A stretch of DNA of 9,290 nt from Candidatus Finniella inopinata (GTDB lineage Bacteria > Pseudomonadota > Alphaproteobacteria > Paracaedibacterales > CAITNM01). The stretch is from contig CAMDPB010000027.1 in the NCBI GenBank assembly GCA_945903885.1, forward strand, positions 1 through 9,290. Reading direction: 5' to 3'. Below, one piece after another: positions 6,827 to 9,290 of this stretch. How positions within the stretch are numbered: the first letter of the stretch is position 1; each line of letters opens with the position of its first letter. The notes below the pieces were generated by a model. The model was not told the origin of the DNA, ran no database searches, and was given only the letters and a program-made list of their open reading frames with translations. The position numbers and the translations under genes are program-made.

Positions 6827-7378
6827 TTATTTTGGGCTAATGATCATAATCATTTGTTTACCTTCCAGCTTTGGGCTGTGATCAACTTTTGATACTTCCT
6901 CAAACTGGGTTTTCACCTTCATTAAAATTTCATAACCAATATTTTGGTGTGATAATTCACGGCCACGAAAACGCATGATAATTTTAACTTTGTTACCTTC
7001 CTCGATAAACCGCTGAATGGCTTTGCATTTTATTCCAAAATCATGAGGGTCAATCATAGGGCGCAGCTGAATTTCTTTAATTTCAACAACTTTTTGTTTT
7101 TTCTTTGCTTCAGCTTTTTTCTTTTGCAATTCGTACTTGTATTTTCCAAAATCAAGAATTTTGCACACCGGTGGCTCAGCATTTGGAGAAACTTCAACCA
7201 AATCCATACCAGCTTTTTGTGCCAAATTCATTGCTTCTGATTTTGTTACAACACCAAGCATTTCTCCAGCTTCATCAATCAGCCGAACACTTGAAGCGTG
7301 AATTTCGTTGTTTATTCTAGGCCCATCATGTCCGCGTGATTCGCGTTGGGGCGTGCCATCGTTGGGAAATCGGCTAAT
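6827..7378 (-). CDS. infC: Translation initiation factor IF-3, probable AUU start
   Basis: IF3 binds the 30S subunit, prevents premature 50S joining and checks the start codon-initiator tRNA pairing. The first ATG in frame (7261) would give only 144 residues and remove half the N-domain. Translating upstream gives GPRINNEIHASSVRLIDEAGEM, the conserved N-domain start, running back to a TGA at 7421-7423. Between that stop and 7261 there is no ATG, GTG or TTG. The ATT at 7376-7378 (then SRFPNDGTPQ) follows GGAGA with a 6-nt gap and yields 183 residues, matching the E. coli length of 180. E. coli infC also starts at AUU, and IF3 discriminates against it to repress its own synthesis. Domains: IF3-N about 19-85 (PPVCKILDFGKYKYE at 69-83), lysine-rich linker about 86-97, IF3-C about 100-183 (IKEIQLRPMID at 100-110, MRFRGRELSH at 135-144). 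The usual followers rpmI and rplT are absent; secG follows instead. Confidence 0.95.
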   Translation of the reverse strand: MSRFPNDGTPQRESRGHDGPRINNEIHASSVRLIDEAGEMLGVVTKSEAMNLAQKAGMDLVEVSPNAEPPVCKILDFGKYKYELQKKKAEAKKKQKVVEIKEIQLRPMIDPHDFGIKCKAIQRFIEEGNKVKIIMRFRGRELSHQNIGYEILMKVKTQFEEVSKVDHSPKLEGKQMIMIISPK

Positions 7379-7384
7379 AACAAG

Positions 7385-7389
7385 TCTCC
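7385..7389 (-). promoter_or_regulatory. infC ribosome binding site that fixes the ATT start
   Basis: GGAGA on the minus strand, followed by CTTGTT and then ATT at 7378. The 6-nt spacing is ideal, and it is the only good Shine-Dalgarno match in the region between the upstream stop (7421-7423) and the first ATG (7261). Confidence 0.75.
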
Positions 7390-7419
7390 ATATAGGGATG
7401 ATACATACAAGGAAAAAGT

Positions 7420-7448
7420 ATCAGAAAAGTAAGCATACGTCTATGCAA
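7420..7448 (-). promoter_or_regulatory. Possible infC operon promoter
   Basis: Minus strand TTGCAT (7448-7443), 17 nt, then TCTGAT (7425-7420). The -35 is fair and the -10 is weak. It would start the transcript around 7413 with a leader of roughly 35 nt before the ATT codon. It is offered because the cluster needs a promoter in this 123-bp divergent gap. Confidence 0.25.
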
Positions 7449-7466
7449 TTTGAATAGACAAAACTT

Positions 7467-7495
7467 TTGCTTAACATTTAAAAATAGGCTAGCCT
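7467..7495 (+). promoter_or_regulatory. Probable rnpB promoter
   Basis: TTGCTT (7467-7472), a 17-nt spacer and TAGCCT (7490-7495), then 6 nt to G7502, the first base of the predicted P1 helix. Each hexamer matches the sigma-70 consensus at 3 of 6 positions, but spacing to the mature 5' end is ideal. Confidence 0.45.
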
Positions 7496-7501
7496 TCTTT
7501 T

Positions 7502-7892
7502 GTCAGTAGCTGGGCGATCGCTGTGTTATGCAGAGGAAAGTCCGGGCTCCTTACAAACAGGATGCTGGATAACGTCCAGCGGGGTGGGCTAAAAGCCCAT
7601 TTTAGGGAAAGTGCCACAGAAAACGTACCGCCGATTTAAGCTGTAAGGCTTAAGTTTGGTAAGGGTGAAAAGGTGCGGTAAGAGCGCACCGTGAGCATGG
7701 CGACATGCTTTGCAAGGTAAACCCCATCCGGAGCAAGACCAAATAGGGGCAAAAGGCTTTTAGCCCGGTGTGTTTGTGCGCTGTTTTTTGCTCGGGTAGG
7801 TTGCACGAGGTGGTAGGTAACTACCATCCTAGAGGAATGATCGCCCAAAGCACATTTGTGCTTGGACAGAACCCGGCTTATAGGCTGCTGAC
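7502..7892 (+). ncRNA. rnpB: RNase P RNA, bacterial type A
   Basis: Catalytic RNA that removes 5' leaders from precursor tRNAs together with the RnpA protein. The invariant core is plain: GAGGAAAGTCCGGGCTCC (7533-7550), GGTAAGGGTGAAAAGGTGCGGTAAGAGCGCACCG-type P10-P12 and P13 sequence, GGTAAACCCCATCCGGAGCAAGACCAAATAGG (7717-7747) and ACAGAACCCGGCTTA (7866-7880), which forms P4 with the 5' core. Ends are set by P1: GTCAGTAGC (7502-7510) pairs with GCTGCTGAC (7884-7892). P2 is GGGCGATC/GATCGCCC (7512-7519 with 7839-7846). P8 (GCTGGATAACGTCCAGC), P9 (GTGGGCTAAAAGCCCAT) and P14 (AGCATGGCGACATGCT) are easily folded. The presence of P6, P16 and P17-type sequence places it in type A rather than Bacillus type B. 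It lies divergent from infC and convergent with the flagellin gene. Confidence 0.97.
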
Positions 7893-7919
7893 AATTCACA
7901 AAGTTTGATTGTAAACAAA

Positions 7920-7951
7920 AAAAGCCACAGGATTTTAATCCTATGGCTTTT
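7920..7951. terminator. Bidirectional intrinsic terminator between rnpB and flagellin
   Basis: Arms 7920-7934 and 7937-7951 form AAAGCCA-C-AGGATT paired with AATCCT-A-TGGCTTT, one C/A mismatch, 2-4 nt loop. On the minus strand the stem is followed by seven Ts and then G (strong terminator for the flagellin gene, 20 nt past its stop). On the plus strand it is followed by TTTTAGTTTAG (weaker, for rnpB). Confidence 0.85.
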
Positions 7952-7970
7952 AGTTTAGTTAAAGGTTTTT

Positions 7971-9290
7971 TTACTGAAGAAGTTTTAAAATACCTTGTGA
8001 TGCAGAGTTTGCTTGAGATAACATTGAGGTGCCTGCTTGCTGTAGGATTTGCAGTTTTGAAAAATTCGTCATTTCTACTGCGAAATCTGTATCCATTATT
8101 TGGCCTTTTGCTTCTTGAAGATTCACAGAAGAGCTCTCTAAATTATCAATTGCAATAAACAAACGGTTTTCAGTGGCTCCAAAGTTACTACGTATGTTGC
8201 TAATTGAGTCAATAGCACCATCAATAATTGCTAAAGCAGAACTGGCAGCACTTTGAGTGGCTAGATCTATCGAAGATAAAGCTGTTAGGTCTGATGTTGT
8301 GCCTCCTACCAAACCAGCGTAAGCAGGATTATTTCCGCTGACAGTTACAGGTCTAGATGAATTTAGCGTGATAGTACCGTGTATTGTGCCTTCTTCTACC
8401 GCACCAAGGTCGGTGTTTGCGATGCCATCGCCATACACAATAGTAATATTTCGTCCATCTTCAGCTGTGAATACTAGTTTACCATCACTATCAGCGGCAG
8501 CTGTGACACCAGTCTGGGTTGATAGTAAATTTATTGCGACTAATGCATTTGTCACGTTATCTTCTAAGTGCTCATTTATGGAAATTGGAGCAGTTTCTAC
8601 ACCATTGATTGTAATAACGCCCCCAGTATTTGTTGATTCAGCAAAATCATTAACGTCTGTTACTGTAGGATTTGCAACAGCATGAGTTTGCATATAACTT
8701 CCACTTGTATTGATAGCGTTTGCTATAGCTATGGCGCTTGCTTTAGGGAATAGAAAACTTAGGCCATCAGATTCAGATGCACCGACAGCAGCTCCATCAA
8801 TGACAAGATCTCCAGCGCTAAGTGCATTGGTGACTTGATCACCAGCCACGATGACTGAGCCTATATTTTGAGTATTAGCCGAAGCAGCTGCAAGAGCTAT
8901 GGTGTCTCCTGCTTCAGTTCCAACTTGTAAAACTGTATTAAGCGACCCATCTATTAGCTTTAGGCCATTATAATTAGTCTGCTCAACAACGCTGTTAATT
9001 TGAGTTAATATGGTATCAGCATTTGTATTAAGTGATACACGGTCACCAGATGTTAAAGTTCCGTTCGCTGCATGTAGTGCAAGCGAGCGTAGTGATGTTA
9101 GTGATTGCGCTATAGACCCTAAAGACCCGTCGGCAATATTAATAAGGGAAACGCCTGATTGGGCATTTTCGGATGCTTGATTTAGGCTTCCTATCTGAGC
9201 TGCCATTCTGGAAGCAATAGCTAAGCCAGTTGAATCGTCTGCCGCTTTATTTATCTTCAACCCAGTTGATAACCGTTGCATGGATGAAGT
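7971..9290 (-). CDS. Flagellin, N-terminus off the window
   Basis: Filament subunit exported by the flagellar type III apparatus. 439 residues are visible; the frame stays open to the window edge (TSS before MQRLSTGLKINKAADD), so Met at 9281 is internal and about 25-30 N-terminal residues are missing. The conserved D0/D1 N-domain covers about 1-130 (QRLSTGLKINKAADDSTGLA, ANGTLTSGDR), and the C-domain about 340-436 (SNFGATENRLFIAIDNL, MDTDFAVEMTNFSKLQILQQAG, ending QGILKLLQ), numbering from that Met. The centre contains two flagellin-IN type motifs: GDLVIDGAAVG to AIANAIN (about 157-191), and GVITINGVETAPISI to AINLLSTQTGVTAA with DGKLVFTAEDGRNITI (about 221-281). No cysteine is present in the visible part, as usual for flagellins. 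No other flagellar gene is in the window; it ends 20 nt before the shared terminator. Confidence 0.95.
   Translation of the reverse strand, partial: TSSMQRLSTGLKINKAADDSTGLAIASRMAAQIGSLNQASENAQSGVSLINIADGSLGSIAQSLTSLRSLALHAANGTLTSGDRVSLNTNADTILTQINSVVEQTNYNGLKLIDGSLNTVLQVGTEAGDTIALAAASANTQNIGSVIVAGDQVTNALSAGDLVIDGAAVGASESDGLSFLFPKASAIAIANAINTSGSYMQTHAVANPTVTDVNDFAESTNTGGVITINGVETAPISINEHLEDNVTNALVAINLLSTQTGVTAAADSDGKLVFTAEDGRNITIVYGDGIANTDLGAVEEGTIHGTITLNSSRPVTVSGNNPAYAGLVGGTTSDLTALSSIDLATQSAASSALAIIDGAIDSISNIRSNFGATENRLFIAIDNLESSSVNLQEAKGQIMDTDFAVEMTNFSKLQILQQAGTSMLSQANSASQGILKLLQ

Noticed and set aside
6827..7261. Short 144-aa IF3 from the first ATG
   Set aside because: It would remove the conserved RINNEI N-domain start, which is clearly encoded upstream in the same frame.
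7636..7899. 87-aa minus-strand ORF
   Set aside because: It lies wholly inside the antisense of rnpB; no ribosome site and no protein-like features.
1..9290. CRISPR array, insertion sequence, tRNA or phage attachment site
   Set aside because: No spaced direct repeats, transposase motifs, terminal inverted repeats or tRNA cloverleaf sequences seen; the only tandem repeat is coding.

Overview
The window looks like chromosome from an AT-rich, Gram-negative alphaproteobacterium. The type A RNase P RNA, the secG-pyrG linkage, the IF3 N-terminus (GPRINNEI) and the flagellin without a large D2/D3 cap domain all fit this. The AT-richness and a patatin-like phospholipase (a family often found in intracellular bacteria) are compatible with a host-associated lineage such as Holosporales or Rickettsiales. 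That placement is inference; no 16S or host-adaptation gene is present to prove it.

Layout. Positions 1-951 (+) hold the C-terminal part of an OprM/NodT-type outer-membrane efflux channel cut by the window edge. A convergent patatin-like phospholipase follows (980-2272, -). A strikingly AT-rich divergent intergenic region (2273-2419) separates it from a small predicted secreted protein with a long Asp/Glu/Gly repeat tail (2420-3019, +). Next is a compact minus-strand cluster read from 7378 down to 3104: infC, secG, pyrG, an unrecognised exported protein and trxB. Spacings are 15 nt, 3 nt, a 16-nt overlap (or 5-nt gap, depending on start) and an 8-nt overlap, so it looks like one operon. It mixes translation initiation (IF3), protein export (SecG), CTP synthesis and thiol redox. 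rnpB (7502-7892, +) is divergent from infC and ends at a strong hairpin shared with the convergent flagellin gene (7971-9290, -, start off the window).

Main points. (1) infC has no ATG, GTG or TTG in the required N-terminal region, but has an ATT codon placed 6 nt after GGAGA; this restores a 183-aa full-length IF3 and implies the AUU start that makes infC sense its own product. (2) The RNase P RNA has a rewritten AU-rich P6 pseudoknot (ACAAACA/TGTTTGT), a tiny P3 and an extra hairpin between P2 and P4. (3) Two orphan proteins, the acidic-tail secreted protein and the operon member between pyrG and trxB, are the least explained genes; the latter carries an in-frame duplication at its C-terminus. 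I found no defence system, CRISPR array, transposon, tRNA or other clearly new multi-gene system.
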